Shown here: in pieces, positions 28,321 to 38,560 of the stretch
How the letters are laid out: every line of letters begins with the position of its first letter
Position numbering within the stretch: the stretch's first letter is position 1
Assembly: GCA_002737725.1 (NCBI GenBank)
Contig: NSIP01000001.1
Coordinates: 62,001-126,000, forward strand
Direction of reading: 5' to 3'
Origin: Rhodospirillaceae bacterium
Lineage (GTDB): Bacteria; Pseudomonadota; Alphaproteobacteria; Rhodospirillales; Rhodospirillaceae
DNA length: 64,000 bases
Position numbers and translations under genes: made by a program
Notes under the pieces: model-generated
Database searches by the model: none
What the model saw: only the letters and a program-made list of their open reading frames with translations
What the model was told of the DNA's origin: nothing

Positions 28321-29892
28321 CTAGCGCCGTCGCGTGGTACGGCGCCGCGCACTGCGACGTTTGGCAGTTACCGCGCCCGCTTTGCGGCGGCCTTTTCGTT
28401 TCAGCTTTGGCCTTTTTTTCACTTTGGGTTTGGACGTCCCCTTATCCGATGCCTTACTTCCGCCAGTGGCGCGGCCGTAGTCATCGGCTAAGCGCACAAT
28501 ATCGTCTTCACCCACATAAGACCCAGATTGAACCTCGATCATATGCAACTCTTCCGTCCACGGATTTGCCAGCCGATGGACTGCGCCCGCGGGAATGAAG
28601 GTCGATTCGTTTTCGTGCAAAAAGAAATCCTCGCCGTCGCAGCTCACCCACGCCTTGCCTGTCACCACAACCCAATGCTCCGATCGATGGGCATGTTTTT
28701 GCAGCGAGAGTTGCCCGCCCGGCTTGACACAAAGCCTTTTCACTTTGAAACACAGTCCTTCGTCGGTGGTTTCAAACCACCCCCAGGGGCGAAAGGTTCG
28801 GGCCTGCTGTCTTGCGACCATGCAATTCTTGGCTTTGAGATGATCAACAATAATTTTTACGTCTTGATCGCGTGATTTATCAGCCACCAGAACCGCATCA
28901 GATGTGACGACGACCGTGAGATTCTTCACACCAAGCGTGGCAACGGTCTGCTTGGTGCTACGGATATATGAGTTATGCGTATCAATAGCGAGAATATCGC
29001 CGATCAACGCATTCCCGTGAGAATCGGTTTGCGTTTCAGCATGCAAGGCTGACCACGAACCGACATCAGACCAGCCCATATAAACAGGCACGATAGCAGC
29101 CTTGCTGGTCCGCTCCATCACGGCGTGATCGAGCGACCGGCTATGAATTTTGGCGAAAATCTCGGCGTCAAGCCGAAAGAAAGAAAGGTCGTCCTTTCCG
29201 CGCTGCAGGGCCGCTTGGCAGCCTGCAGCAATGTCAGGCTCAAACCTGGTCAATTCGTCGAGAAAGAGCTGCACGGGAAACAAAAAGATGCTGGCATTCC
29301 AGTCATAGCCGCCATCTTTCAAGTATGCGTTCGCTGTTAAGGCATCTGGCTTTTCAACAAAGCGCTCGACAGCAAACCCTTGCGTGCCTGCAATGGCCTC
29401 GCCGCGTTTGATGTAGCCGTAGCCGGTTTCAGGGTAAGTCGGTTTAATCCCAAACGTCACTAACCAACCCGATTGCGCGACGGGAATGGCGGCTGTCAGG
29501 GCCGCGCGAAACGCCTCGGGTTTACGAATAATGTGGTCAGACGCCATAGAAAGAAACAGTGCGTCGGGCTCGTCCTTCAGCAACAAGGCCGCCGCAGTGA
29601 TGGCAGGCGCAGTGTTGCGGCCCTGAGGCTCAATCACAATTGCTTTGGGTTCAATACCCACAGCGCGCAGCTGCTCAGTGACAATAAAGCGATGGGCCTC
29701 ATTACAAACGATGATCGGCGCCTCGACCTTTGGATTTGCGCCCATCAATCGCAATGCGGTTTCTTGAAGGAGCGTTTTGTCTGTGACCAGTGCTTGAAGT
29801 TGTTTTGGAAAATCTTCGCGCGACAAAGGCCAGAGCCGCGAGCCAGAGCCGCCAGAGAGGATGATGGGGTAGATTTTAGGATTTTTTGCCAC
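28321..29892 (-). CDS. manC: Mannose-1-phosphate guanylyltransferase / mannose-6-phosphate isomerase with Lys/Arg-rich tail
   Basis: Makes GDP-mannose for polysaccharides. The N-terminal nucleotidyltransferase has LSGGSGSRLWPLSRE and the later VEKPD. The C-terminal cupin-type isomerase has RPWGWFET and LSLQKHAHRSEHWVVVTG. The family usually ends soon after residue 475. Here about 45 extra residues follow, very rich in Lys and Arg (VKKRPKLKRKGRRK, then AKRRSARRRTTRRR). It lies 24 nt after gpsA and leads the run toward acs. Confidence 0.94.
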   Translation of the reverse strand: MAKNPKIYPIILSGGSGSRLWPLSREDFPKQLQALVTDKTLLQETALRLMGANPKVEAPIIVCNEAHRFIVTEQLRAVGIEPKAIVIEPQGRNTAPAITAAALLLKDEPDALFLSMASDHIIRKPEAFRAALTAAIPVAQSGWLVTFGIKPTYPETGYGYIKRGEAIAGTQGFAVERFVEKPDALTANAYLKDGGYDWNASIFLFPVQLFLDELTRFEPDIAAGCQAALQRGKDDLSFFRLDAEIFAKIHSRSLDHAVMERTSKAAIVPVYMGWSDVGSWSALHAETQTDSHGNALIGDILAIDTHNSYIRSTKQTVATLGVKNLTVVVTSDAVLVADKSRDQDVKIIVDHLKAKNCMVARQQARTFRPWGWFETTDEGLCFKVKRLCVKPGGQLSLQKHAHRSEHWVVVTGKAWVSCDGEDFFLHENESTFIPAGAVHRLANPWTEELHMIEVQSGSYVGEDDIVRLADDYGRATGGSKASDKGTSKPKVKKRPKLKRKGRRKAGAVTAKRRSARRRTTRRR

Positions 29893-29916
29893 GCGATTCT
29901 TTCTAGTAGAACAGAT

Positions 29917-30909
29917 TCAAGCATCCAATTCATCACGCAAGGGACGATTCAACAAACTATGCAGCTCAGCATTAATCGCTGCATTTCGATTCAAGATTCG
30001 ATCCATCGCCACAAAAATCGGCATATCAACCTCTTTTTGGTGGGCCAGCTCCACCACCGCCTCGGCGGTATACACGCCTTCCGTCACGGCGCGCCGCGCG
30101 CCTAAAATTTGATCCAGGCTTTGGCCCTTACCCAACGCCACACCCAGCGAATAGTTACGCGACTGCATGGAGGTGGCCGTGAGAACCAAATCACCCAAAC
30201 CTGCGAGGCCCATGAGTGTCTCAGCGCGACCGCCGCAGGCCACCGTAAGGCGTACAATCTCGGCCAGGCCTCGGGTGAGAAGCGCGGCGCGGGCATTGGC
30301 ACCCAGGCCCTTGCCATCGGCTATGCCGCAACCGATGGCCAGCACGTTCTTCGCAGCGCCGCCCACTTCCACACCAATCGGATCGCACGAAACATAAGGC
30401 CGGAAGGTTTTGGTTTTCAGCGCCTCGGCGATCACCCGGCCCAACTCGGGCTCGGTCGTGGCCAAGGTCACGGCGGTGGGTAGGCCCAGCGCGACATCTT
30501 TAGCAAACGTCGGGCCTGAAAGAATCAATGCAGGGTGGTTGGGCAGTATCTCTTCAACAATCAAGGTCATTAAGGCACACGTGCCCTTCTCGATGCCCTT
30601 GGCGCAAATCACCAATGGAATATCAGGGGGCAAAAGTGGCTTGAGAGCGCGGCACGTGGCGCGCAGGTGCTGGGCAGGCGGAACGAGCAGCAACACGTCC
30701 GCCCGAGCTGCCAGAGCGAGATCACCCGTGGCGATAATGGTTGGGTCGAGTGGAATGTTAGGCAGAAAAATCTGATTGCGGTGAGTCCGGGTGATGGCCT
30801 CGACCACTTCAGATTCAAGCGCCCACAACACCACATCACGCCCCGCGCGATGGGCGGTGAGCGCAAGCGCCGTTCCCCAAGCCCCGGCACCGATAACGCC
30901 TACACGCTG
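29917..30909 (-). CDS. gpsA: NAD(P)-dependent glycerol-3-phosphate dehydrogenase
   Basis: Reduces dihydroxyacetone phosphate to sn-glycerol-3-phosphate for phospholipid synthesis. The 330-aa protein has the Rossmann loop GAGAWG at 8-13, LSGPTFAKDVALGLPTAV and the catalytic-Lys segment EVGGAAKNVLAIGCGIADG, and GLAGLGDLVLTATS. ATG 30909 is chosen by family length. The usual neighbour tsaD is separated from it by an epimerase gene on the opposite strand. Confidence 0.97.
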   Translation of the reverse strand, partial: QRVGVIGAGAWGTALALTAHRAGRDVVLWALESEVVEAITRTHRNQIFLPNIPLDPTIIATGDLALAARADVLLLVPPAQHLRATCRALKPLLPPDIPLVICAKGIEKGTCALMTLIVEEILPNHPALILSGPTFAKDVALGLPTAVTLATTEPELGRVIAEALKTKTFRPYVSCDPIGVEVGGAAKNVLAIGCGIADGKGLGANARAALLTRGLAEIVRLTVACGGRAETLMGLAGLGDLVLTATSMQSRNYSLGVALGKGQSLDQILGARRAVTEGVYTAEAVVELAHQKEVDMPIFVAMDRILNRNAAINAELHSLLNRPLRDELDA

Positions 30910-31052
30910 CATATTCACAATTGCCCCATGATCATCATCCCTCAAAATCCATGAAGACAGACAAGATATCAAGGTCGAGGTGGATTAATGTCGCCCCTGA
31001 TGGATATACTTATTCTAGAGGTTCACGAGAAACCTAAGGTTTTGGCGGTCGT

Positions 31053-32081
31053 ATGAGCAGTAAAGATAGCAAGATCGTCGTCACGGGCGCAGCAGGCTTC
31101 GTCGGCGCGGCAGTCACCGAGCGACTGCTGGCGGATGGGTACCAAGTTGCCGGGATCGACAACTTCAATGCTTATTATGATCAGGACCTGAAAGAAGCGC
31201 GCTGGGCACGCCTGGCCGCTCACCCCAACTTTCGGGGACAACGCGTTGATTTAGCCGACCGCGACCTGACAATGGCAGCCTTTGATAACGCCGAACCATC
31301 CCACGTGGTCCATTTGGCCGCCCAGGCGGGCGTGCGTTATGGGTTGGAAAACCCCCAAGCCTACGTCGATAGTAATTTAGTGAGCTTTGCCAACATCCTG
31401 GAAGTCTGTCGCGCGCATCGCGTTGCGCATCTGGTGTTTGCCTCCTCCAGTTCGGTCTACGGCGCAAATCGCACAACACCATTTTCTGAAAACCACAGCG
31501 TTGACCACCCCTTGAGCTTGTATGCCGCCACCAAACGCAGCAACGAGCTTTTGGCGCACTCTTATGCACATCTGTTCAAAATTCCCTGCACGGGGTTGCG
31601 GTTCTTTACTGTTTACGGCCCTTGGGGTCGACCAGACATGGCGCCTTATAAATTCACCGCCCGCATTCTCGCGGGGCAAAGCATCGACGTGCATCACGGC
31701 GGACATATGCAGCGCGACTTCACTTTCATTGACGATATTGTTGAGGGCGTCGTGCGCGTGATAGGCCACGTTCCCGTGGTCGACGAAAGTTGGAATGCCT
31801 TCGATCCGTTTCCCGATGGCAGCGGGGTTGCGCCCTATCGCATTTTCAACATCGGGCGCGGTGTACCTGTGGAATTGATGGACTTCATCCGGACCATCGA
31901 GAAACATACCGGCAAGAAAGCTGATCTGAATTACATCCCGATCCAGCCGGGGGAAGTCGAAGGAACGTGGTGCGATGTCTCGGCACTGGAACGCGCCGTT
32001 GGCTATCGGCCCAAAGTCTCGCTCGATGAAGGTTTGGCGAAAACCGTTGCGTGGTTTCGCCAGTACCACAAAATCATATAG
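31053..32081 (+). CDS. NAD-dependent UDP-glucuronate 4-epimerase family protein
   Basis: A 342-aa extended SDR: the NAD loop GAAGFVGAAV, HLAAQAGVRYGLENP, the SSSSVYG serine and the YAATK catalytic Tyr/Lys pair. RFFTVYGPWGRPDMA and DFTFIDDI are characteristic of UDP-glucuronate (or galacturonate) 4-epimerases for capsule or LPS sugars. With manC nearby it suggests surface polysaccharide synthesis. It lies between tsaD and gpsA, which are often adjacent in related genomes, so an insertion is likely. Confidence 0.9.
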   Translation: MSSKDSKIVVTGAAGFVGAAVTERLLADGYQVAGIDNFNAYYDQDLKEARWARLAAHPNFRGQRVDLADRDLTMAAFDNAEPSHVVHLAAQAGVRYGLENPQAYVDSNLVSFANILEVCRAHRVAHLVFASSSSVYGANRTTPFSENHSVDHPLSLYAATKRSNELLAHSYAHLFKIPCTGLRFFTVYGPWGRPDMAPYKFTARILAGQSIDVHHGGHMQRDFTFIDDIVEGVVRVIGHVPVVDESWNAFDPFPDGSGVAPYRIFNIGRGVPVELMDFIRTIEKHTGKKADLNYIPIQPGEVEGTWCDVSALERAVGYRPKVSLDEGLAKTVAWFRQYHKII

Positions 32082-32082
32082 A

Positions 32083-32127
32083 GCTTCGTGCCGAAAAGTG
32101 GCCTTCCGGTTTTCGGCAAAACGAAGC
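32083..32127. repeat. Nested-hairpin palindromic element, copy A
   Basis: GCTTCGT (32083-32089) pairs with ACGAAGC (32121-32127), and inside it CCGAAAA (32091-32097) pairs with TTTTCGG (32110-32116), all perfectly. It begins within a base or two of the epimerase stop and shares the core AGTGG-C-CTTCC and the trailing GCGACCA with two other copies at 50318 and 58031. It may act as a terminator for the epimerase gene. Confidence 0.6.
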
Positions 32128-32178
32128 GACCACAATTAGATAGAGCAGGCAGCCGATTCCAACATCACGCTGCTTTCT

Positions 32179-33237
32179 CTAGGCCTTCACGCCCGCGCCG
32201 ATGGACGGCGTTGCGCTTGGGTCCAGTGGCCAGCGAGGCCGCGGCTTGAAGTCAAGTGAATCAACCAGCCCTTTGCGCAAGCGCTCAATACCCGCCCAAG
32301 CGATCATCACCGCATTGTCGGTACACAGTCTTAATGGTGGTGCAATAAAATCGAGGCCCGCTTGTTGTGCTGTCGCTTTCAGTTGGGCGCGCAATGCTGT
32401 GTTCGCTGCAACACCACCTGAGACCACAACTGATTTTCCGTTGGGATATTCATCTTTGAATCGACTAACCGCATTTTTGACGCGCTTGGCAATAGAATCG
32501 ACGGCGGCTGCTTGAAACGAGGCCGCCAAGTCAGCCACGTCTTGAGCCAGAAACGCGCCCGCTGGCATTTTCTCGGCTGCTAAACGCACGGCGGTTTTAA
32601 GGCCTGAGAAAGAAAAGTCATAGCCGGGCTTGCCCGACATGGGCCGCGCGAAAGCAAAGCGCTTAGCGTTGCCCGACATCGCAGCCTGTTCGATGGCGGG
32701 TCCGCCGGGATAACCTAAGCCCAGCATCTTGGCGACCTTATCAAAGGCTTCGCCTGCCGCATCATCAAGCGTTGTGCCCCAGCGGCGATAGACATTGACG
32801 TCTTCAGCCACCAACAGTTGACAGTGCCCGCCCGAGACTAAAAGCAGCAAAAAAGGAAAATCAGCTTGATCGGTCAACCGTGCTGTCAGGGCGTGGCCTT
32901 CCAGATGATTGACGGCAACAAACGGAATGCGATGCACCGCTGAGATGGCCTTGGCCGTCATGACACCGACCATGACCCCACCGATGAGACCTGGCCCGCC
33001 GGTTGCAGCGATGGCTGATAAATCCCCGAAATCGACGTCGGCATCGCGCATGGCTTTTTGAATCAAGGCGTCAAGATGCGCGAGGTGCGCACGGGCCGCC
33101 ACCTCGGGCACGACACCGCCAAAGGGCCGATGCTCGGCCACCTGCGAGAGCACCGCCTCGCCCAAAATACGCCGCTCGGCCGACACCACAGCGGCGGCCG
33201 TTTCATCACAACTGGTTTCAATGCCGAGAACAATCAT
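32179..33237 (-). CDS. tsaD: tRNA N6-adenosine threonylcarbamoyltransferase TsaD
   Basis: Transfers threonylcarbamoyl to A37 of ANN-decoding tRNAs, working with TsaB (encoded at 37880), TsaE and TsaC. The 352-aa ASKHA-fold protein starts [17 protein letters not shown] and has the iron-binding HLEGH motif, [12 protein letters not shown] and the C-terminal [16 protein letters not shown] 33237. It is divergent to the hemD remnant. Confidence 0.97.
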   Translation of the reverse strand: MIVLGIETSCDETAAAVVSAERRILGEAVLSQVAEHRPFGGVVPEVAARAHLAHLDALIQKAMRDADVDFGDLSAIAATGGPGLIGGVMVGVMTAKAISAVHRIPFVAVNHLEGHALTARLTDQADFPFLLLLVSGGHCQLLVAEDVNVYRRWGTTLDDAAGEAFDKVAKMLGLGYPGGPAIEQAAMSGNAKRFAFARPMSGKPGYDFSFSGLKTAVRLAAEKMPAGAFLAQDVADLAASFQAAAVDSIAKRVKNAVSRFKDEYPNGKSVVVSGGVAANTALRAQLKATAQQAGLDFIAPPLRLCTDNAVMIAWAGIERLRKGLVDSLDFKPRPRWPLDPSATPSIGAGVKA

Positions 33238-33350
33238 GAGCGCTCGTTAGTTTTGGCCGAATCGAAAGGGAATCAGCTTTTTCGGTGCAGCCGCACCCTC
33301 TACAATAGACAGCAAGACTTAAGGCAATTGGCATTATATAACAGCACGGA

Positions 33351-34063
33351 ATGCGGGTTCTCATCACACGACCGGCGGGGGATGTGCAAGCGGCAGCCGA
33401 GAGCTTGCGCGCCGGGGTCATGATGTGCTGGCGTGCCCGCTGATCAAGATTGAGAAAACGCCAGAGCAGAAGATTGGCCTGGTAGCCACGCAAGGCTTCA
33501 TTGTCAGCGATGCGGACGACGCCCGGGCCCTGGCTGATGAGGTGGGCGTGCGCACCTTTCCGGTCTTTTGCGAGAGCGCGGGGACGGCTGCGGAACTCAA
33601 CCGGCTCGGCTTTCAAGGTGTCCGCAGCGCAGAAGGTGACGCATCATCGATCGCGCGCTCATCGAGCGCAGCCTATCGCCCAAATTGGGCGGCTTAGTTT
33701 ACGCTTGCAGCACAAGCGCGCCGATGAATCTGTCGGCGATGTTAGGGAACATGGGGCTTTCTGCGCGCATGACGCCGCTATAAGCCGTGAACCGCGCCGA
33801 AGCGTTGCCACAGCACATCATTGCGGCGTTAAAGACCGAAGCGCTCGAAAGAGCTGTGTTGTTCTCGGCTGATGAGGCGCGCGCGTTTGCCATGCTTGTG
33901 CAACGCGCAAACCTTGACGACACGACGACACGATTAATCGCGGTGGTCGCCTCGCCGGTGGTGGCGGCCCCGCTGACCGTTTTGAAGTTCGCGCGCGTGG
34001 TTAGTGCACCGAAATCTGATGCCGCCACCGTGACGGCGATGGTCGACGACGCGCGTTATGCCA
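33351..34063 (+). pseudogene. hemD: Uroporphyrinogen-III synthase gene, multiply broken
   Basis: MRVLITRPAGDVQAAAESLRA starts at 33351. The frame shifts near 33415 to HDVLACPLIKIEKTP and GLVATQGFIVSDADDARAL, and again near 33655 to LIERSLSPKLGGLVYACSTS. That frame is stopped by a TAA near 33780 and resumes as AVNRAEALPQHIIAAL and LFSADEARAFAMLV. Its place before mitofilin-like and hemY genes, opposite tsaD, is the standard location of hemD. The enzyme closes the tetrapyrrole ring for haem. Loss would be severe, so sequence error must be considered. The 3' end is approximate. Confidence 0.7.
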
Positions 34064-34346
34064 GCCCGAGCCTGAGCCCGCGCCATCCGTGCCGAGCAAA
34101 ACTTTATTTGAAAAAGCACGGCGATTTTTTGCACACCAGTCGATCACCTCGCCAAAACCGACAACACGCTTAGGGGCAAAGCGCGGGCAAGACACAGAGC
34201 CAGGCCTCGTCGCCGCCGAGTTGCAGTAAGAGATTACCGATGAAGGAAAAATTGAGGCCTCCACGAGTGATGAACCTGTGGTCGATTAGGCGCCGCTGAT
34301 TGTAGAACATACGCCCGAACCAGAGCCGCAGCCCCCGCCTCTTGAG

Positions 34347-35942
34347 GTGGTGGAAGGCGCCCGACAAGCACCGCCCACACCGGAGGAAGCGCATGATGTG
34401 CTGCCAATACCTGACGCGGTTACAATTGCGAGTGTGGTTGAGTCCGAAGCCCGAACCTTGTCACAAGAGAAGATTGCCCCACAGGAGAGCCCCTTGTCAC
34501 CAATGCCAATTGCGGCGAGCATCACCACCGCTGACGGACCCAAACCTCAATTGAACGATGCGCAGCCGCAAGTCGAACTGGACATCATAAAGGATCGTTT
34601 TACACCTCCCATGGCGACACCTCAGGACGACCCAGAGAAAGAAGCACCAAACGACGCCGAGACCCCACGCATGGTGCGTGGAGGAGGCCATTCAGCCCGC
34701 CTGCTAGCCGAGGATGCGGCCGACGCGCGTGCGTTGAACCAACGCTTCAAGATGCCAGGCAGCGAGCCGCTGCCCGAAGCAGAGCCCCTTGAAACCCTCT
34801 CAACCATGGCCGGCGCAGGTGCCACAACGTCTCGCACCGCGCGGCGCTCACCGCGTATCGTTTATGTCTTGCTGGCTTTGATTGTCATCATCGTCGTCGG
34901 CGTTGTAACCGCACCGCGCTGGGCCCCACAAATTCGTAACGCGTTGAACGTATCAACCCCAACAACAAATGTGCCAATACCAACACCTGCGCCAGTACAA
35001 AGTTCTGAGACATTCATGGCCCCCCAAGCTCGTGCAGACGGCTTGGCAAAAGACGTAGCCGCACTGAATGCGCGACTGGTCGCCATCGAGCAACGCCCCG
35101 CAACAGCGGGAGCTGCTGAGACCATGGCACTTGAGCAACGCATTACAGCGCTGGAAACGGCCACCAAAGCAAAGTCGCCCGATGATTTAAGCAGCGGCGT
35201 CACCAACCAAGCTCGCCAACTGACGAATGTCTCGGCCCGCATTGCAACGCTAGAAAGCGCCATCGGGAACGTGGCGAAACTCGAAGATGTGGCGACGCGC
35301 CTGAGCGCTTTGGAAGGTAAAAGTGCTGAGGCCAACAGTGTGTTGGCCTTGGGTGAGCGCGTAACAAGCATCGAGAAACGCGATAGCATTGCTGCAACCG
35401 CCCTTGTCGTGGCGACCGCTCAATTGCGCGATGCCGTGCGCGCAGGACGCCCCTATTCGGTGGAATTGGAAACCGTGAACCAATTGGCTTTGCGCGCAAA
35501 TGTCGTGTTCGAGGCCAGCGCGCTGACGAACAACGCGACCAAAGGCTTTACCCAGGTCGATGCCTTAAAGGCTACGTTCCCCGATATGGTCGCAGCTGCT
35601 GTGCGCAGCGCGGCGGTTCCGGGCGAGGCGGCGAGTTGGTACCGGACGATCTTGGATCGCGCCTTCTCCATCATCAGCATCCGACCCTTCGGCAATGTCG
35701 AGGGTACGACACCGGGCGCCATTATGGCCCGCGCCGAGCAAGCCTTGCGGTCGAACAATATGGCGCAAGCTGTCAGAGAGATCGAAACGCTGAGCGGACC
35801 GCCCGCGAGCGCCGCCGTATCATGGTTGCAAATGGCGAAAGCTTATGTGACGGCCGAGCGCGCGCTTGATGATCTGGTCATGCGCAGCCTGGGTGCCATG
35901 AGTGCGATTTCGCAAACCAAGCCGACGACACCAGCGCCATGA
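34347..35942 (+). CDS. Mitofilin/COG4223-like inner-membrane protein, 5' end damaged
   Basis: The open part encodes 531 residues: an acidic proline-rich N-terminal region, one membrane span near 170-190 (IVYVLLALIVIIVVGVV), a long coiled-coil stretch and a C-terminal mitofilin-type helical domain. The same frame continues upstream to about 34059 with similar composition (QPEPEPAPSVPSKTLFEKARRFF) but carries TAA at 34227 and TAG at 34287. So the original N-terminus is probably cut off and a GTG at 34347 may now serve. In alphaproteobacteria this gene links hemD and hemY and relates to membrane curvature. Its end overlaps hemY (ATGA). Confidence 0.7.
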   Translation: MVEGARQAPPTPEEAHDVLPIPDAVTIASVVESEARTLSQEKIAPQESPLSPMPIAASITTADGPKPQLNDAQPQVELDIIKDRFTPPMATPQDDPEKEAPNDAETPRMVRGGGHSARLLAEDAADARALNQRFKMPGSEPLPEAEPLETLSTMAGAGATTSRTARRSPRIVYVLLALIVIIVVGVVTAPRWAPQIRNALNVSTPTTNVPIPTPAPVQSSETFMAPQARADGLAKDVAALNARLVAIEQRPATAGAAETMALEQRITALETATKAKSPDDLSSGVTNQARQLTNVSARIATLESAIGNVAKLEDVATRLSALEGKSAEANSVLALGERVTSIEKRDSIAATALVVATAQLRDAVRAGRPYSVELETVNQLALRANVVFEASALTNNATKGFTQVDALKATFPDMVAAAVRSAAVPGEAASWYRTILDRAFSIISIRPFGNVEGTTPGAIMARAEQALRSNNMAQAVREIETLSGPPASAAVSWLQMAKAYVTAERALDDLVMRSLGAMSAISQTKPTTPAP

Positions 35943-37189
35943 TTCGCATCGTTTTTTATGTTGCCCTTTTAGCCACCGCGACCGCCATTGCGGTGTGGTT
36001 AGCCAACAATCCAGGCGAGGTAATGGTGCTGTGGCGCGGCTGGCGAGTTGACACATCCGTTGGAATTCTATTGGGGCTGATGACGGCGAGCGTTCTCGTC
36101 ATCCTGGGTATCGCAAAATTGATTGCGATCATTCGCGGCTCGGTCGATGTCTTTGCCACTGCCCGTAAGGATCGACGCGCCCAACAAGGTTTGACGGCGC
36201 TGGGCCACGGGTTTGCGGCTGTGCATGCCGGGCAAGCTGTTTTGGCGCGCAAATATGCGAAAGATTCCGCGGCCCTTCTGGGCGATAGTGCCGCAACGCA
36301 GCTGTTGCGGGCGCAAGCCGCCGCGGCCAACGATGACGGTGCACGCTTACGCACCGAGGCCATTCATCTGCTTGAAAAGCCGGAAACTGAGCTTGCTGCG
36401 CTGCGCGCCCTATCTGCCCGTGCGTCAAAAGAAGGCGACATCGTCGGTGCGCTGAACTACGCCAAACGTGCGCTGGCGCGCAAAGACGCGCCTCAATGGG
36501 CTATGGAGTTGGTGCTAGATGTGCAAATCGCTAATGGGCGGTGGGGCGATGCACTGAGTGCGCTTGATAGCAAAATTGGGCGCGATCATTTTGGAACTGC
36601 GAACCATCAGAAACTGAAGGCCGAGCTACTGACACGATTGGCCGAGGAGGCGCTGGGGCATGGCGACGCGGCAGCGGCTGAGAATCACGCGCACAAAGCG
36701 CTGGATGCGGGCGGTGGCGAGCGCGCCATCATTGCGCACGCACGTTCCCTGATGCTGCAGACCAAAACAAAGAAGGCCGTGACTGAAATTGAAAAGGCCT
36801 GGGGTAGCGCGCCAAGTGCTGCGCTTTTGCGCACCTATTTAGCGGCGATCCCAAATGAGTCCGCACTGGAACAAGCCAGGCGCGTTGAGAATCTTGTGAG
36901 CGTCAATTCTGACGACACCGAAAGTCGCCTTGCGCTCGCGGAAGTGTCACTGAAAGCACAATTGTGGGATCAGGCTCGCAATCGCCTTGCACCACTGCTC
37001 GGTGAAGACGTTTCTAAAAATGTGCAGGCACGCGCCGCAGTCATCATGGCCGAGTTGGAAACAGCCGAACATAAAGACACCGCCGCCGGGGCAAGTTGGC
37101 TGAAACGAGCTATAGATCGCACTGAAGCTCGGGGGCCAGAGACGAAAAGCCCGCGCACGGTTGGCGATTTGATCGCCATGATTCCATAG
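35939..37189 (+). CDS. HemY-like TPR membrane protein
   Basis: A 416-aa protein with two N-terminal membrane spans (FYVALLATATAIAVWLA and VGILLGLMTASVLVILGIA) around the family segment NNPGEVMVLWRGWRV, followed by tetratricopeptide-like helices. This is the HemY N-terminal domain family of the haem cluster. Despite the name it is not protoporphyrinogen oxidase; its function is uncertain. It overlaps the preceding gene by 4 nt. Confidence 0.88.
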   Translation: MIRIVFYVALLATATAIAVWLANNPGEVMVLWRGWRVDTSVGILLGLMTASVLVILGIAKLIAIIRGSVDVFATARKDRRAQQGLTALGHGFAAVHAGQAVLARKYAKDSAALLGDSAATQLLRAQAAAANDDGARLRTEAIHLLEKPETELAALRALSARASKEGDIVGALNYAKRALARKDAPQWAMELVLDVQIANGRWGDALSALDSKIGRDHFGTANHQKLKAELLTRLAEEALGHGDAAAAENHAHKALDAGGGERAIIAHARSLMLQTKTKKAVTEIEKAWGSAPSAALLRTYLAAIPNESALEQARRVENLVSVNSDDTESRLALAEVSLKAQLWDQARNRLAPLLGEDVSKNVQARAAVIMAELETAEHKDTAAGASWLKRAIDRTEARGPETKSPRTVGDLIAMIP

Positions 37190-37193
37190 CCGG

Positions 37194-37796
37194 TTAGATA
37201 TATTTCGCTTTCGTTTGGGCAGCGCGATTCTTTACCTCAGGCGACATCATGGGCTGGGCCAGAACAGCATCGCTGAGTACGAGATATTTTCTACGCGGGC
37301 TAAAAAGCTGGTAGTGCCACCACTCATTGCGGAAAAAATCCCACCCGGCGGCACTCATCAGCCCCAAAAGCAATAAACGATTGTGCTGAGCAGCCACAGG
37401 AATCTCGGTGCTGCCGTGGTGCGAGAGCGGTGTGAAAGCATCAAAACCTGTGCCCATATCCAGCTCACGGCCCGCCGAATCGATTAACGTCAAATCGACC
37501 GCAGCCCCCATCGAGTGGGGGGACCCGCGCTTAGGGTCAGCCAAGAAATCGGGGTCGGGCGTGTGCGCCCACAAGACCCACTGGGCCTCGGCCGGGCGAA
37601 ATGCATCAAAAATCTTCAATCGCAGCCCGAGCGGCTGGGCAAGCGCGATGGTTCGTCGCAATAATGCTGCAGCATCGGGGTGCAGATAACATCCGGGTCG
37701 GCTATACACCGGCTGCCCGGTAAAGTTATCAGCAGTGGCATAGGCAATCGACAGATCCACGTCAAAGGCAGGCGGGAGTATCTCGACTAGGGACAT
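37194..37796 (-). CDS. ddpX: D-alanyl-D-alanine dipeptidase (VanX/DdpX family)
   Basis: A 200-aa zinc dipeptidase that hydrolyses D-Ala-D-Ala released during peptidoglycan recycling. Zinc ligands are in SPHSMGAAVD (His and Asp) and EWWHYQ (His, with the catalytic Glu), and FDAFRPAEAQ holds the conserved Arg. No vanA/vanH genes are nearby, so recycling or nutrition rather than glycopeptide resistance is likely. It converges with hemY and is divergent to tsaB. Confidence 0.92.
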   Translation of the reverse strand: MSLVEILPPAFDVDLSIAYATADNFTGQPVYSRPGCYLHPDAAALLRRTIALAQPLGLRLKIFDAFRPAEAQWVLWAHTPDPDFLADPKRGSPHSMGAAVDLTLIDSAGRELDMGTGFDAFTPLSHHGSTEIPVAAQHNRLLLLGLMSAAGWDFFRNEWWHYQLFSPRRKYLVLSDAVLAQPMMSPEVKNRAAQTKAKYI

Positions 37797-37879
37797 ATGA
37801 ACGATTTCTTCTCACGATTGAAGCTCAAGGGCCAGATTGCATCAAATATCAGGCGCGCTCAAATGAAGCCTGTGACCCG

Positions 37880-38560
37880 ATGATTGTGCTGGCGTTCGAC
37901 ACAGCTTTAGCCGCCTGCACCGCCGGGGTGTGGCACGACGGCGTTATACTTGCCTGCCAAAGCGTCAACACGCCACAAGGCCATGCCGAAGCGCTGATGC
38001 CCATGATTGAACGTATGATGACGTCGGCGGGGCTTATCTATGGCGACCTTGATCGTATTGCCGTCACCGTCGGGCCAGGATCATTTACGGGCTTGCGCGT
38101 TGGCATTGCAACGGCGCGCGGGCTTGCCATGGCGTCGCAAAAACCTGCCATTGGTGTGACCACGACGGAAGTTTTGGCGGCTGCCGTGCCCTTGTATGAG
38201 TATGGTGATGCTGAGGGCGGCGAGCGGCGAATCTTAAGCGTCGTCGATAGCAAGCGAGATGATGTTTTCGCGCAGGTCTTCACAGCAGATGGTTTGGCCG
38301 CGTCAGAAATTCTCAATCTCGGCTATGATGCATTAGCAGGCACCTTCACGGGCAACCTGATCGTTGTCGGCGATGCGGCACAACGTGCGGTGATATCTTT
38401 AGGTCAGAATGCTGAAGCCTCAAGCGCATCGGCGCTTTGCGCGGTAGAACACATCGCTTTTATTGCATCAGCGCGGCCGATTGATCCGCGTGGGCCCTTA
38501 CCCATTTATGTCCGATCACCTGATGTCACATTACAGCCGGGCGGCGGGGCCCTGCGGTAA
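37880..38560 (+). CDS. tsaB: tRNA t6A biosynthesis protein TsaB
   Basis: A 226-aa ASKHA-fold partner of TsaD: MIVLAFDTALAACTAGVW at the start, TVGPGSFTGLRVGIATARGLA with the family GxGSFTGLRxG motif, and VVDSKRDDVFAQVF. It stimulates TsaD within the t6A complex. It overlaps rimI (TAATG) as in many alphaproteobacteria. Confidence 0.95.
   Translation: MIVLAFDTALAACTAGVWHDGVILACQSVNTPQGHAEALMPMIERMMTSAGLIYGDLDRIAVTVGPGSFTGLRVGIATARGLAMASQKPAIGVTTTEVLAAAVPLYEYGDAEGGERRILSVVDSKRDDVFAQVFTADGLAASEILNLGYDALAGTFTGNLIVVGDAAQRAVISLGQNAEASSASALCAVEHIAFIASARPIDPRGPLPIYVRSPDVTLQPGGGALR

Noticed and set aside
37194-37796. Vancomycin resistance locus
   Set aside because: Only a VanX/DdpX-type dipeptidase is present, without vanA, vanH or regulators; a recycling role is more likely.
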